Source: JADGNZ01 sp035995985
Lineage (GTDB): Bacteria > Acidobacteriota > Thermoanaerobaculia > Gp7-AA8
Direction: 5' to 3'
Assembly: GCA_035995985.1 (NCBI GenBank)
Contig: DASYJY010000015.1
Coordinates: 1-38,624, forward strand
DNA: 38,624 nucleotides
How positions within the stretch are numbered: position 1 is the first letter of the stretch; each line of letters opens with the position of its first letter. A program made the position numbers and the translations under genes. Below are positions 16,123 through 24,233 of this stretch, one piece after another. The notes below the pieces were generated by a model that was not told the DNA's origin, made no database searches, and saw nothing but the letters and a program-made list of their open reading frames with translations.

Positions 16123-16478
16123 CCTTCGCCGACCGAAATCACCTGATTGTTCGCTCCGAGCGTGACGATGCGCGGCTTGTGCGCCAGCGTCTGTCCTTCA
16201 TGAAATGTGGAGAAGGCCATGATGCTGATCGTGTCGCCGACGCGTACGGGCGAGCGCGTGCCGGAGTGCACGGCCACCTCGCCGCTCCCTTCCGGCGCCG
16301 GTTCGATCCACGTCCAGAACCGTTCGCCGGTCGCTACATTGATCACGTTCACTTCCTCGAACGGCAGCACCTCGGCGGCGCGCAGGACGAACGCATCGAC
16401 ACGCAACGCGACCGGCCAAAGCGTCGCGGCGCTGGTGACGACGGCGTTCTGAATGACGGCGTGAAGAAGCGTGCGCAT
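16119..16478 (-). CDS. PanD-like protein lacking the self-processing serine
   Basis: The 119 residues follow aspartate 1-decarboxylase (PanD) along their length: MRTLLHAVIQNAVVT opening, AAEVLPFEEVNVINV (34-48), GERFWTW (51-57) and GDTISIMAF (81-89). True PanD cuts itself before Ser25 in a Tyr-x-Gly-Ser site to make pyruvoyl. Here the region reads ATLWPVALRVD (18-28), with no Gly-Ser. The active-site Lys9 has no counterpart and Tyr58 is Trp57, while the Arg and Thr of RFxT are kept. It therefore probably cannot make beta-alanine. It is coupled to membrane-protein genes; panB and panC lie 13 kb away. Confidence 0.8.
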   Translation of the reverse strand: MRTLLHAVIQNAVVTSAATLWPVALRVDAFVLRAAEVLPFEEVNVINVATGERFWTWIEPAPEGSGEVAVHSGTRSPVRVGDTISIMAFSTFHEGQTLAHKPRIVTLGANNQVISVGEG

Positions 16479-16492
16479 GAGCGTCGGCTCCG

Positions 16493-16732
16493 CTAATCCG
16501 CGGTCTTTCGCCGTTCGAGGTCCTCTTTGATCGCCATCCCCGGCGAGCGATTCTCGAGGCGCGGACGTTCGAGGATGCTGGCGAGCAGATCGGCGATACC
16601 CCAGGCGAGGAAGGTCGTCGCGGCGACAGTGAGGAACTGTGATGGTGTGTGCAGCCCGAGGAGGAAGAAGATCGTGGCGGGGACAGCGATCCCCATCACG
16701 ATGATCCCGACGGCTAAGCGAGGCCCCGACAT
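16493..16732 (-). CDS. small two-helix membrane protein
   Basis: The protein has 79 residues with hydrophobic segments at about 6-25 and 33-52, and a charged C-terminal tail (ERPRLENRS...KEDLERRKTAD). I do not recognise it. It lies 21 nt after the lytic transglycosylase and 14 nt before the PanD-like gene, on the same strand, so it is part of the same likely operon. Confidence 0.65.
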   Translation of the reverse strand: MSGPRLAVGIIVMGIAVPATIFFLLGLHTPSQFLTVAATTFLAWGIADLLASILERPRLENRSPGMAIKEDLERRKTAD

Positions 16733-16753
16733 GGGCCGATATTGTATGTGCGC

Positions 16754-17641
16754 TTACTGAGCCGCGCCGGTCGCATCACCCGCGCCATCGACGCGCGCAC
16801 CGAGGTCCTGCTGGAAACTGCGGACGCGCTGCACGTAGTTGCGCGTCTCCTTGAATGGCGGCACTCCGTTGAAGCGGCGCACGTTCCCCTCGCCGGCGTT
16901 GTATGCGGCAATCGCTTTCTGCTGATCGCCCGAGAAGCGGTCGGTGAGGTAGCGCAGGTACTTCGCGCCTGCCTGAATGTTCTGGGCAGGATCGTTGAGG
17001 TTGTTCGCGCCGAGCCAGCGGCCGGTCTTCGGTACGAGCTGCATCAGTCCGACCGCACCGCGATTCGAACGAGCCGTTGGAACGAACTTCGATTCCGTAT
17101 GGACGACGGCCGCGACGAGCTCCGGCGGCAGATCGTTCTTCTTCGCCTCGTCGTAGATGATTCCGCCGAACGGAACCTCCGTCTTGAAAAACTGCTGCCT
17201 CACCTGCTCGGCAACATTGGCGATCGCGCGCGGCGCCTGAGCGACCTGGGCGGGAGCCGCCGTGACGGTCTTCGCGACATCCTGCACTGCTCCCGTTACG
17301 CCGCTGGTGATGCCACCGGCGACCTGATCCGCAATCTGCTTCGCCGTAGCGAGGTCGCCCGTGATTTGGGAGCTCGTGTCGGGTTGCAGCGGCTGCTCGA
17401 TCGGCTGCGGCGCGCGATGCCGAGCGTTCGCGTCGGCGGACTGGAGCATGTTTCCCATCTTCAGCGGGATTCCGATTCCGCCTAGGGCGAGCGACGCGCC
17501 CAAGGCCCATCCGGCGTACTTGCGGCGCAGCCCGCCCAACTTGCGCGGCTTGACCTTCTGCACCTCCTGGCGCAATTGCGATCGGTCGAAGCCGTCGAGG
17601 AACCTCTCCTGAAACGGCCTGCTGGTTTTAGGCTCGGGCAT
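16754..17641 (-). CDS. membrane-anchored lytic transglycosylase (SLT domain)
   Basis: The protein has 295 residues from the ATG at 17641, preferred over one 63 nt upstream because GAGAGGTGG precedes it. A membrane segment lies at about 43-60 and an Ala/Gln/Val-rich linker at about 85-150. The SLT domain at about 158-275 has catalytic Glu183 (HTESKF) and the GLMQL and AYNAG motifs. It should cleave the glycan strands of peptidoglycan to 1,6-anhydro products, from the periplasmic side of the inner membrane. It heads the minus-strand chain ending at 13874 and is divergent from the RlpA-like gene. Confidence 0.9.
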   Translation of the reverse strand: MPEPKTSRPFQERFLDGFDRSQLRQEVQKVKPRKLGGLRRKYAGWALGASLALGGIGIPLKMGNMLQSADANARHRAPQPIEQPLQPDTSSQITGDLATAKQIADQVAGGITSGVTGAVQDVAKTVTAAPAQVAQAPRAIANVAEQVRQQFFKTEVPFGGIIYDEAKKNDLPPELVAAVVHTESKFVPTARSNRGAVGLMQLVPKTGRWLGANNLNDPAQNIQAGAKYLRYLTDRFSGDQQKAIAAYNAGEGNVRRFNGVPPFKETRNYVQRVRSFQQDLGARVDGAGDATGAAQ

Positions 17642-17804
17642 CGTGTCCACCTCTCGTCTCCAAACGGCTGGCGATGAACAGTTATTTTGCAATCTAGAAG
17701 CCAAGTAAGCTCAGCCGAAACGATTGAGGCGGCGAGGGTTAGCGGAATCCTGGCATCGATTGGCTTGGCCATTGAATTCCTCCGCTAAGATGACCGGCAG
17801 TTTG

Positions 17805-18422
17805 ATGACCAAGACCCTGACGAAGTTGACGTTTGCAGCCGCAGTTGCTGGCGCGTTGGCGCTGGCGCAACCGGCGCGCGCACAGTCGTTCCTGTGCGAA
17901 GACACGTTCAAGCTGGACGACGCGACGATGCAGGCCTACCGCTTCGGTCCGGACGTTGCGCTCCCCGCTCCGATTCCGCAACCCGAGGTGAATCCGCTCA
18001 AGCTCCGCATCCTCAGGTACGCGTCGTTCGCGATGCGGCATCGGCTCTCCGGCTTGGCCAGCTACTACTCGACGTCGCTCGACGGGACGCTTACCGCGAA
18101 CGGCGAGCGCTACCACAACAAGCAGATGTCTGCCGCGCACCTCACGCTCCCGCTCGGCTCGTGGGTCGAGGTGACGGCTCGCGCGACCGGCCGGAAAGTG
18201 CGCCTCCGCGTGAATGACCGCGGCCCGTACGTGAACAAGTTCGCGATCGATCTCTCCCAGGCCGCCGCGCACTTCCTCGGCGTGGACATCGCCGAAGACC
18301 GCTTCGTGATGATTCGCGTCATCGGCCTTCCCGGCGAGGAGCCGCTGCCGCAGGACGTGATCGACGGTCCGAAAGCGCCGGTCCTGGAAGAGACGGCGTC
18401 GCTGACGCCGGCCGCGAAGTAG
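17805..18422 (+). CDS. RlpA-like double-psi beta-barrel protein
   Basis: The protein has 205 residues from the ATG at 17805; 17790 is also possible, and no clear ribosome-binding site decides. A signal peptide ends near ALA-RAQ (about residue 27) with no lipobox Cys, so unlike classical RlpA it is probably a soluble periplasmic protein. The double-psi barrel is at about 85-180, with ASYYS, GER(Y), and VRLRVNDRGPY...IDLSQAAA, the conserved RlpA pattern. RlpA proteins bind or cleave denuded glycan strands at the septum. A peptidoglycan role fits the neighbouring transglycosylase. Confidence 0.88.
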   Translation: MTKTLTKLTFAAAVAGALALAQPARAQSFLCEDTFKLDDATMQAYRFGPDVALPAPIPQPEVNPLKLRILRYASFAMRHRLSGLASYYSTSLDGTLTANGERYHNKQMSAAHLTLPLGSWVEVTARATGRKVRLRVNDRGPYVNKFAIDLSQAAAHFLGVDIAEDRFVMIRVIGLPGEEPLPQDVIDGPKAPVLEETASLTPAAK

Positions 18423-18425
18423 CGT

Positions 18426-19142
18426 CTAACGCGGAATAGTCAGGCAGACCGTGCTGCCTTGATCCGGCACTGAGTCGACGCTGATCGAACCGCCGTGGCT
18501 CTCGACGATCCGTTTCGCGAGATACAGCCCGTAGCCCGGACCGCCGCCGCGCGATTTGTCGAGCTTGAGGCCGAGGTCGAAGATCTGGTGCATGTAGCGC
18601 GGATCGATACCGATGCCATTGTCACGCACGCACAGCCGGTAGCCGTCCGGATCGACGTTGCAATCGATAGCGATGGTGCGCTCGCCTTTGGGCCTGTCGT
18701 TGAAGAACAGCGCGTTCGCGACGATCGCCCCGATCGCTTCGCGCATCTTTTCGGGATCGATATTGACGGTAGGCAGATCATCGGGGATGTCGATCTTCAC
18801 GCCGCCTTCCTCGATCTGGTAGTTGCACTTGAGGATGACCTCTTCCACGATCTCGCGCAGCGGCGTGGGCCGCAGCATGTCGGGACGCGCCAGCAGCTTG
18901 ACGAGGTGCGACATCTCGTCGAGCACCTTCTTCATCTGGTGGGCGCTGGAGCGGATGCGCCGGAGAAAGTCCTGCCCTTCTTCATCGAGTTTATCGGTGT
19001 AGTCGCCGAGGAGAAGGTCGCTGAAACCGTCGATCGAGAAGATGGGCGATTTCAGATCGTGCGACAGCACGCCGAAGAGGCGCGTCAACTCTTCGATGGT
19101 GAGAACCTGACCGGCCGTGCGTTGCGCGTCGAGCGTGGTAAT
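18426..19142 (-). CDS. receiver-less histidine kinase, probable ATT start
   Basis: The protein has about 238 residues and is essentially a bare transmitter: an H box (SHDLKSP), N box (IVANALFF), G1 (DNGIGID) and G2 (GYGLYLAKRI). No sensor or membrane segment is seen, so it must receive its signal from a partner or from a short N-terminal segment. No ATG or GTG fits. GGAGG (19153-19149) lies exactly 6 nt before an in-frame ATT (19142), which I take as the start. A TTG at 19088 would give 220 residues but has no ribosome-binding site. It follows the S51-like gene by 32 nt and converges with the RlpA-like gene. Confidence 0.8.
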   Translation of the reverse strand: MTTLDAQRTAGQVLTIEELTRLFGVLSHDLKSPIFSIDGFSDLLLGDYTDKLDEEGQDFLRRIRSSAHQMKKVLDEMSHLVKLLARPDMLRPTPLREIVEEVILKCNYQIEEGGVKIDIPDDLPTVNIDPEKMREAIGAIVANALFFNDRPKGERTIAIDCNVDPDGYRLCVRDNGIGIDPRYMHQIFDLGLKLDKSRGGGPGYGLYLAKRIVESHGGSISVDSVPDQGSTVCLTIPR

Positions 19143-19174
19143 CGCGAACCTCCGAAACAGGCGCGTCAGTGCAA

Positions 19175-19867
19175 CTAGCGGGCCTGCGCTTTTCGAAATG
19201 CGGCGACATTGCCGCCGCCAATGATTTCGGTCGCGCCGTCCGCGCGAATCGCCAGCGCCGTTCCGGCCGGAATGCCGATGCCGAGTTGCGTCTCCGGCAC
19301 GGACATGAGCCGGCGCAGATTCGCATCATTGCCGGGATCGAATGCGGTGTCGATGACCGTGTTCGCAATCCATCCAAGGCCCGCGAGCGAGGACGCGATG
19401 CCGTGCATGTCGCGCGCGGCGATGCCGAAGCACGACGCCGCTGCGCCGATGGCCGCGATCACGGTGCCGCTGGCCGCCGCCTCGCGCATGGCAAGATCCG
19501 CGGCGGATTCGCGCAATACGGCGAGCAGGTTGTTCGTGACACCGCCGCCGAGGTAGATCATGCCGGCGGAGAGGATCTGCGTCAGATTCTTCTGCCGCCG
19601 GCTGTCGCGTCCGCGGTAAATCGGGACATTGATCGTCTCGACAGTCGCATCGATGCCTTGCAGGTACTTGCCGAAATGTCCCGCATACTCCGCCGACCCC
19701 GACGCCGCGGGGATGAACGCCACGGTCCGCCGATCCGCCGGCATGCTGCGCAGCAGAAATTCATCGACCTCGCGCGTCGCCCCAAACGAAAATTCACCGC
19801 CGCCGATGAGGACGAGCAGCTGGGCAGGGACAGCAAGATCGACGCGGAGCGCGGTCACGGGCGGCAT
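19175..19867 (-). CDS. S51 peptidase-like protein without the nucleophile serine
   Basis: The protein has 230 residues, the length of dipeptidase E/cyanophycinase proteins. The early LVLIGGGEF strand (about 18-26), the IPAAS segment (about 52-56) and the IYLGGG(VTNNLL) motif (104-115) match the family. The nucleophile elbow, G-x-S-A-G in active members, reads AAIGAAAS (138-145), so Gly141 stands where Ser is expected. It may be an inactive homologue with a binding role, or Ser145 may have taken over. The start at 19867 begins the conserved domain; upstream frame sequence is repeat DNA. Confidence 0.75.
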   Translation of the reverse strand: MPPVTALRVDLAVPAQLLVLIGGGEFSFGATREVDEFLLRSMPADRRTVAFIPAASGSAEYAGHFGKYLQGIDATVETINVPIYRGRDSRRQKNLTQILSAGMIYLGGGVTNNLLAVLRESAADLAMREAAASGTVIAAIGAAASCFGIAARDMHGIASSLAGLGWIANTVIDTAFDPGNDANLRRLMSVPETQLGIGIPAGTALAIRADGATEIIGGGNVAAFRKAQAR

Positions 19868-19907
19868 CGTAAGTGAATTCGATCGCGACGGCCTAGACGA
19901 ACAAGAG

Positions 19908-20120
19908 CGTTGCGCGCGGAGGCGCGGAGAACAATCCAGCCCCGCGCTCTGCGCGGGGTTCGCGGGGTTCGCGGGGGAGGAGAAGGTTGCGGTCGCGGAG
20001 GCGGCCGCCACAAGGTCGGCAGTTTTGTAGCGGCCACCTCCGTGGCCGCGAATCATTCGCCGCCGCCGGAACCCCGCGCCGAGCGCGGGGCTGGATTGTC
20101 AGGCGCGCCTTCGCGCGCGA
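19908..20120. repeat. large GC-rich inverted repeat, AATCCAGCCCCGCGCT family (copy 1)
   Basis: CAATCCAGCCCCGCGCT (19932-19948) and its exact inverse (20082-20098) enclose nested hairpins, including GCGGAGGCGGCCGCCAC and GTAGCGGCCACCTCC words. A shorter copy is at 33308-33412. It separates the S51-like gene from the small gene behind clpC and runs into the latter's coding end. Confidence 0.8.
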
Positions 20121-20277
20121 CGATCCGGCCTCGCGGTTTCAACGTCACCATTCGCTCGGGGTGCTCGGCTTCTTTCTCGCGAAGGAAACGGCACAACGCG
20201 CCGAGGTCGTAGTCAAAACGCGCGAACAATTGCTCGCGCGCCTCGTGAGTTTCTTTGACGATCGGATCTTCCCACAT
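20053..20277 (-). CDS. small conserved MWEDPIV protein with repeat-derived tail
   Basis: The protein has 74 residues. The first 50 (MWEDPIVKETHEAREQLFAR..., then FDYDLGALCRFLREKE) match a small conserved protein type that I know only as uncharacterised and sometimes placed near toxin genes. The last 24 residues, including NPAPRSARG, are encoded by the GC-rich inverted repeat that also supplies the stop. The ATG is 2 nt after the clpC stop, so translation is probably coupled to clpC. Whether the extra tail is tolerated or useful cannot be told. Confidence 0.65.
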   Translation of the reverse strand: MWEDPIVKETHEAREQLFARFDYDLGALCRFLREKEAEHPERMVTLKPRGRIVAREGAPDNPAPRSARGSGGGE

Positions 20278-20279
20278 GC

Positions 20280-22706
20280 CTACGGTGTCAACGCCTCGGT
20301 GCTCCTCGGCATCAGCAGCACTTCGTTCGCATTCATCGTGAAGTCGATCCACTCCGGCATCGAGTCCTTGTGGCGGATGAGGAACTCCGACAGTTCGTCT
20401 TCGATGTATCGCTGGATCGCGCGGCGTAGCGGACGCGCTCCTGAGTTCGACTCCTCCTCGGCGCGGCGGAGCAGCCAGTCGATGACCGAGTCGTCGATCG
20501 CGATCTGCACGCCCTTCTGAACGAGCGCGACGTTGACGTCGTCGACCAGCAGCCGGCAGATGGCGCGGAGCTCGATCTGTGTCAGTGGGTTGAAGATGAT
20601 GATGTCGTCGATTCGGTTGATGAACTCGGGGCTGAACTCTTTCTTCAGCTCCTGATGAATCATCGCCTCGGCGGATTTCTGATCGCCCTCGCTCGTCTGT
20701 TCGCGGAAGCCCATGTGGCCTTTCGTGGTCAGGAAGCGCGTGCCGAGGTTGCTGGTCATGATGATCAGCGTGTTGCGGAAGTCGACCTGGTTTCCGAGCG
20801 AGTCGGTCAGGATGCCGTCTTCGAGGATCTGCAGGAGGATGTTGGCGATGTCGGGATGCGCTTTCTCGATCTCGTCGAGCAGCACGACCGAGTACGGATT
20901 GCGTCGAACGCGTTCAGTGAGCTGTCCGCCTTCTTCGTGGCCGACATAGCCGGGCGGTGAGCCGATGAGTTTCGAGACCGCGTGCTTTTCCATGTATTCG
21001 GACATGTCGAAGCGGATGAGGTGGCGCTGCGATCCGAAGAGGAACTCGGCGAGGCGGCGTGCCACTTCTGTCTTACCCACGCCGGACGAGCCGAGAAAGA
21101 TGAACGATCCCATCGGACGATTCGGAGAGGCCACGCCGAGGCGCGAGCGGCGGATGGCGCGTGAGATGGCGCGGATCGCTTTGTCCTGACCGACCACGCG
21201 CCGCATCAGCGAGTCTTCCATGTTGATGAGCTTCGCCGCTTCGTCGGCTTCGATCGAGGTGACCGGGATGTCCGTCCAGGAGCTGATGATCTCCTCGATA
21301 TCCTTCTTGGTCACTTCCATCATCTCTTCGCCGACGGCTTCGCGCTCCTGCTTGAAGCGCTCAACTTCTTCCTTCAACTCGATCTCGCGCTCGCGCAGGA
21401 AGACGGCCTTCTCGAAATCTTTGTCCGAGATCGCCTTCTTCATCTCTTTGACGATCGAGCGGATCTCCGACTCCAGCCGCCGCAGGTTCTGCGTGTCGGC
21501 CACGCGGCGCAGCTTCACCTTCGCGCCGGCCTCGTCGATGATGTCGATCGCTTTATCGGGGAAGAAGCGGTCGGTGATGTAGCGGTTCGATTGATAGACG
21601 GCGCTGCGGATCGCTGTATCGCTGTACTTCACCTTGTGGAAGTTCTCGTAGCGTTCCTTGACGCCTTCGAGGATCTGCAGCGTCTCGATTTCGTTCGGCG
21701 GCGCGACGTTGATGGCCTGGAAGCGGCGCAGCAGCGAGCGGTCCTTTTCGATGTAGCGGCGGTATTCGCGAATCGTCGTGGCGCCGACGCAGGAGATCTC
21801 GCCGCGCGACAACGCCGGCTTGAGGATGTTGGCGGCGTCGAGCGAGCCTTCCGCGGAACCTGCCCCGATGAGCGAGTGAATCTCATCGATGAAGATGATG
21901 ATGTCGGTGTTTTCTTTGAGCTCTTTGATGATGCCTTTGAGCCGCTCTTCGAACTGGCCGCGGTACTTGGTGCCGGCGACGATCAGCGAGAGGTCGAGCG
22001 AAAGAATCCGTTTATTGGCGATGAAAAGCGGCACGTTGCCGTCGACGATCCGCTGCGCCAGCCCTTCGACGATGGCCGTCTTGCCGACGCCCGGCTCGCC
22101 GAGGAGGATCGGATTGTTCTTCGTGCGCCGCGAGAGGATCTGGATGATGCGTTCGACTTCCTTCTCGCGTCCGATGAGCGGATCGAACTGCGCCGTGTGC
22201 GCCATCGCCGTCAGGTCACGCGCGTACTCGGCGAGGAACGGCAGCTCTTTCTTCTGCTTGTCCGCCTCGCGCTCTTTGAGGATCGAGATCGTCTCCTCGC
22301 GCACGCCGTAGACGTTGAGTCCCTTCGCGGTGAGGATGCGCGCGGCCGTCGACGACTCGACGCGCAGGATTCCGATCAGCAGATGTTCGGTGCCGACGTA
22401 CTGATGAAGCATCGACTCTGCTTCGTGCGCCGCGTACGCGAGGATCTTCTTCGACTCCTCGGAAAGTGGAAGTTCCGCCGACGAGGAGATGCGGTCGACG
22501 AAGAGCCGGTCGCCTTCGACTTCGCGGCGAATCTGCTCCGGCTTCACGTTGAATCGGGAGAAGATTTCTTTGATGATTTCCTCCCCCTCGCGAAGGACGC
22601 CGAGGAGGATGTGTTCGGACTCGATAACGCGGGAGCCGAGCTTGGAGGCTTCGTAACGGGCGAAGAAAAGAGCGCGTCGTGCTTTCTCGTTGTATTTTTC
22701 GAACAT
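20280..22706 (-). CDS. clpC: ATP-dependent Clp protease ATPase ClpC
   Basis: The protein has 808 residues. Two Clp-N repeats (1-145) precede the first AAA+ domain (Walker A GEPGVGKT 203-210, Walker B IIFIDE near 270-275). A UVR-type coiled linker (about 420-455) marks ClpC rather than ClpB or ClpA. The second AAA+ domain has Walker A GSSGVGKT (539-546). A KGHMGF loop in the second domain is the likely ClpP-docking loop. It unfolds proteins for ClpP. The start at 22706 gives the canonical MFEKYNEKARRAL N-terminus. It lies 16 nt after lolD and is coupled to the small gene at 20277. Confidence 0.95.
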   Translation of the reverse strand: MFEKYNEKARRALFFARYEASKLGSRVIESEHILLGVLREGEEIIKEIFSRFNVKPEQIRREVEGDRLFVDRISSSAELPLSEESKKILAYAAHEAESMLHQYVGTEHLLIGILRVESSTAARILTAKGLNVYGVREETISILKEREADKQKKELPFLAEYARDLTAMAHTAQFDPLIGREKEVERIIQILSRRTKNNPILLGEPGVGKTAIVEGLAQRIVDGNVPLFIANKRILSLDLSLIVAGTKYRGQFEERLKGIIKELKENTDIIIFIDEIHSLIGAGSAEGSLDAANILKPALSRGEISCVGATTIREYRRYIEKDRSLLRRFQAINVAPPNEIETLQILEGVKERYENFHKVKYSDTAIRSAVYQSNRYITDRFFPDKAIDIIDEAGAKVKLRRVADTQNLRRLESEIRSIVKEMKKAISDKDFEKAVFLREREIELKEEVERFKQEREAVGEEMMEVTKKDIEEIISSWTDIPVTSIEADEAAKLINMEDSLMRRVVGQDKAIRAISRAIRRSRLGVASPNRPMGSFIFLGSSGVGKTEVARRLAEFLFGSQRHLIRFDMSEYMEKHAVSKLIGSPPGYVGHEEGGQLTERVRRNPYSVVLLDEIEKAHPDIANILLQILEDGILTDSLGNQVDFRNTLIIMTSNLGTRFLTTKGHMGFREQTSEGDQKSAEAMIHQELKKEFSPEFINRIDDIIIFNPLTQIELRAICRLLVDDVNVALVQKGVQIAIDDSVIDWLLRRAEEESNSGARPLRRAIQRYIEDELSEFLIRHKDSMPEWIDFTMNANEVLLMPRSTEALTP

Positions 22707-22722
22707 GGGCGTTGGCGATAGT

Positions 22723-23427
<705 letters not shown>

Positions 23428-23465
23428 CCGTGGCTAAAAGGCTACCCGCACGGATTCAACGAGTC

Positions 23466-23822
23466 GTCGCGGTGACCTAGAGGTCTGTCGCGATGACATA
23501 GAAGCTTGTCGCAATGAGATAGTAATTTGTCGCGATAAGATAGTAGTTTGTCGCGATGAGATAGTAGTTTGTCGCAGCGAGATAGTAGTTCGTCACGGTG
23601 ACGTAGAAGTTTGTCGCGACGACACGGGAGTCTGTCGCGATGAGATAGGAGTCTCTCGCGATGACACAGGAATGTCTCACGGTGACATAGAAGTATCTCG
23701 CGGTGACATAGAAGTCTGTCGCGGTGAGATAGGAGTCTCTCGCGGTGACATCGGAGTCTGTCGCGCGATCAAGAAGGTGTGTCATGCGATCACAAAGTTG
23801 TGTCACGATGACATACGGAAAA
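23466..23822. repeat. 17 tandem 21-bp units between divergent genes
   Basis: Seventeen consecutive units, each exactly 21 bp with no indel, start at 23466 and then every 21 bp (the last at 23802). The consensus is about GTCGCGRTGASATAGRAGTYT; units 15-17 diverge most. Preceded by T, many units contain TGTC-N5-GACA, an inverted dyad (for example around 23486-23498, 23801-23813). A 21-bp period is two turns of B-DNA, so all dyads face the same side. The array fills the gap between lolD (minus) and the winged-helix gene (plus). I take it as an operator array; iterons or a structural array are alternatives. Confidence 0.9.
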
Positions 23823-23830
23823 CATAAACT

Positions 23831-24232
23831 GTGACAGAAGATCTCGATCAAATGGTCGCCCTTGCCGCCGAAGTGGCGGCTCTGCGTCAGCGGCTGGCGC
23901 AGCTCGATGCGGAGCGAGTCACCATCGAGGGACAGATCGCCGACTATGTCAACCGAATCGCGGCGGCAGCCGTCGCCGCTGGTACTCCACTCCCCGCTGC
24001 AAGCCCCGCGGCTGTCCAGACTGGTGGATGGACGGATCCGTGGGTACTAAGTACCGAGGTGCACCACGTACTCCGCCGGAGTCCCGAGAAAGCCTTCACC
24101 GCCATCGAGATCGCAGACATCCTGCAACTGAGCGACCACGGCGCCATCCGCACACATCTATCGCGGATGGCTAAGGACGGACGCGCGAAGAGGGTGAGTT
24201 TCGGGAAGTACAAGGTGGTGAGAAGGCCTTAG
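23831..24232 (+). CDS. small coiled-coil/winged-helix DNA-binding protein
   Basis: The protein has 133 residues from a GTG at 23831, the only start that fits. Residues 3-45 form a coiled coil (likely dimerisation), an Ala/Pro-rich linker spans 46-67, and residues 68-133 form a winged helix (helices around EIADILQLSDHGAIRTHLSRMAKDGRAKR, wing VSFGKYKVVRR). It looks like a dimeric DNA-binding protein with a replaceable linker. It begins 9 nt after the last 21-bp unit, so binding to the array and autoregulation are plausible (inference). Its end meets the cyclase gene tail to tail with a 1-nt gap. Confidence 0.75.
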   Translation: MTEDLDQMVALAAEVAALRQRLAQLDAERVTIEGQIADYVNRIAAAAVAAGTPLPAASPAAVQTGGWTDPWVLSTEVHHVLRRSPEKAFTAIEIADILQLSDHGAIRTHLSRMAKDGRAKRVSFGKYKVVRRP

Positions 24233-24233
24233 C

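Noticed and set aside
19868..20056. N-terminal extension of the S51-like protein
   Set aside because: The frame is made of the GC-rich inverted repeat, and the conserved first strand begins after 19867.
23466..23822. CRISPR array
   Set aside because: Units are contiguous with no unique spacers, 21 bp long, and no cas genes are near.
23477..23851. Minus-strand protein made of heptapeptide repeats (ATNYYLI-like)
   Set aside because: A 21-bp repeat is open in all three minus frames of its consensus, so an open frame is no evidence. There is no ribosome-binding site and it overlaps the start of the winged-helix gene.
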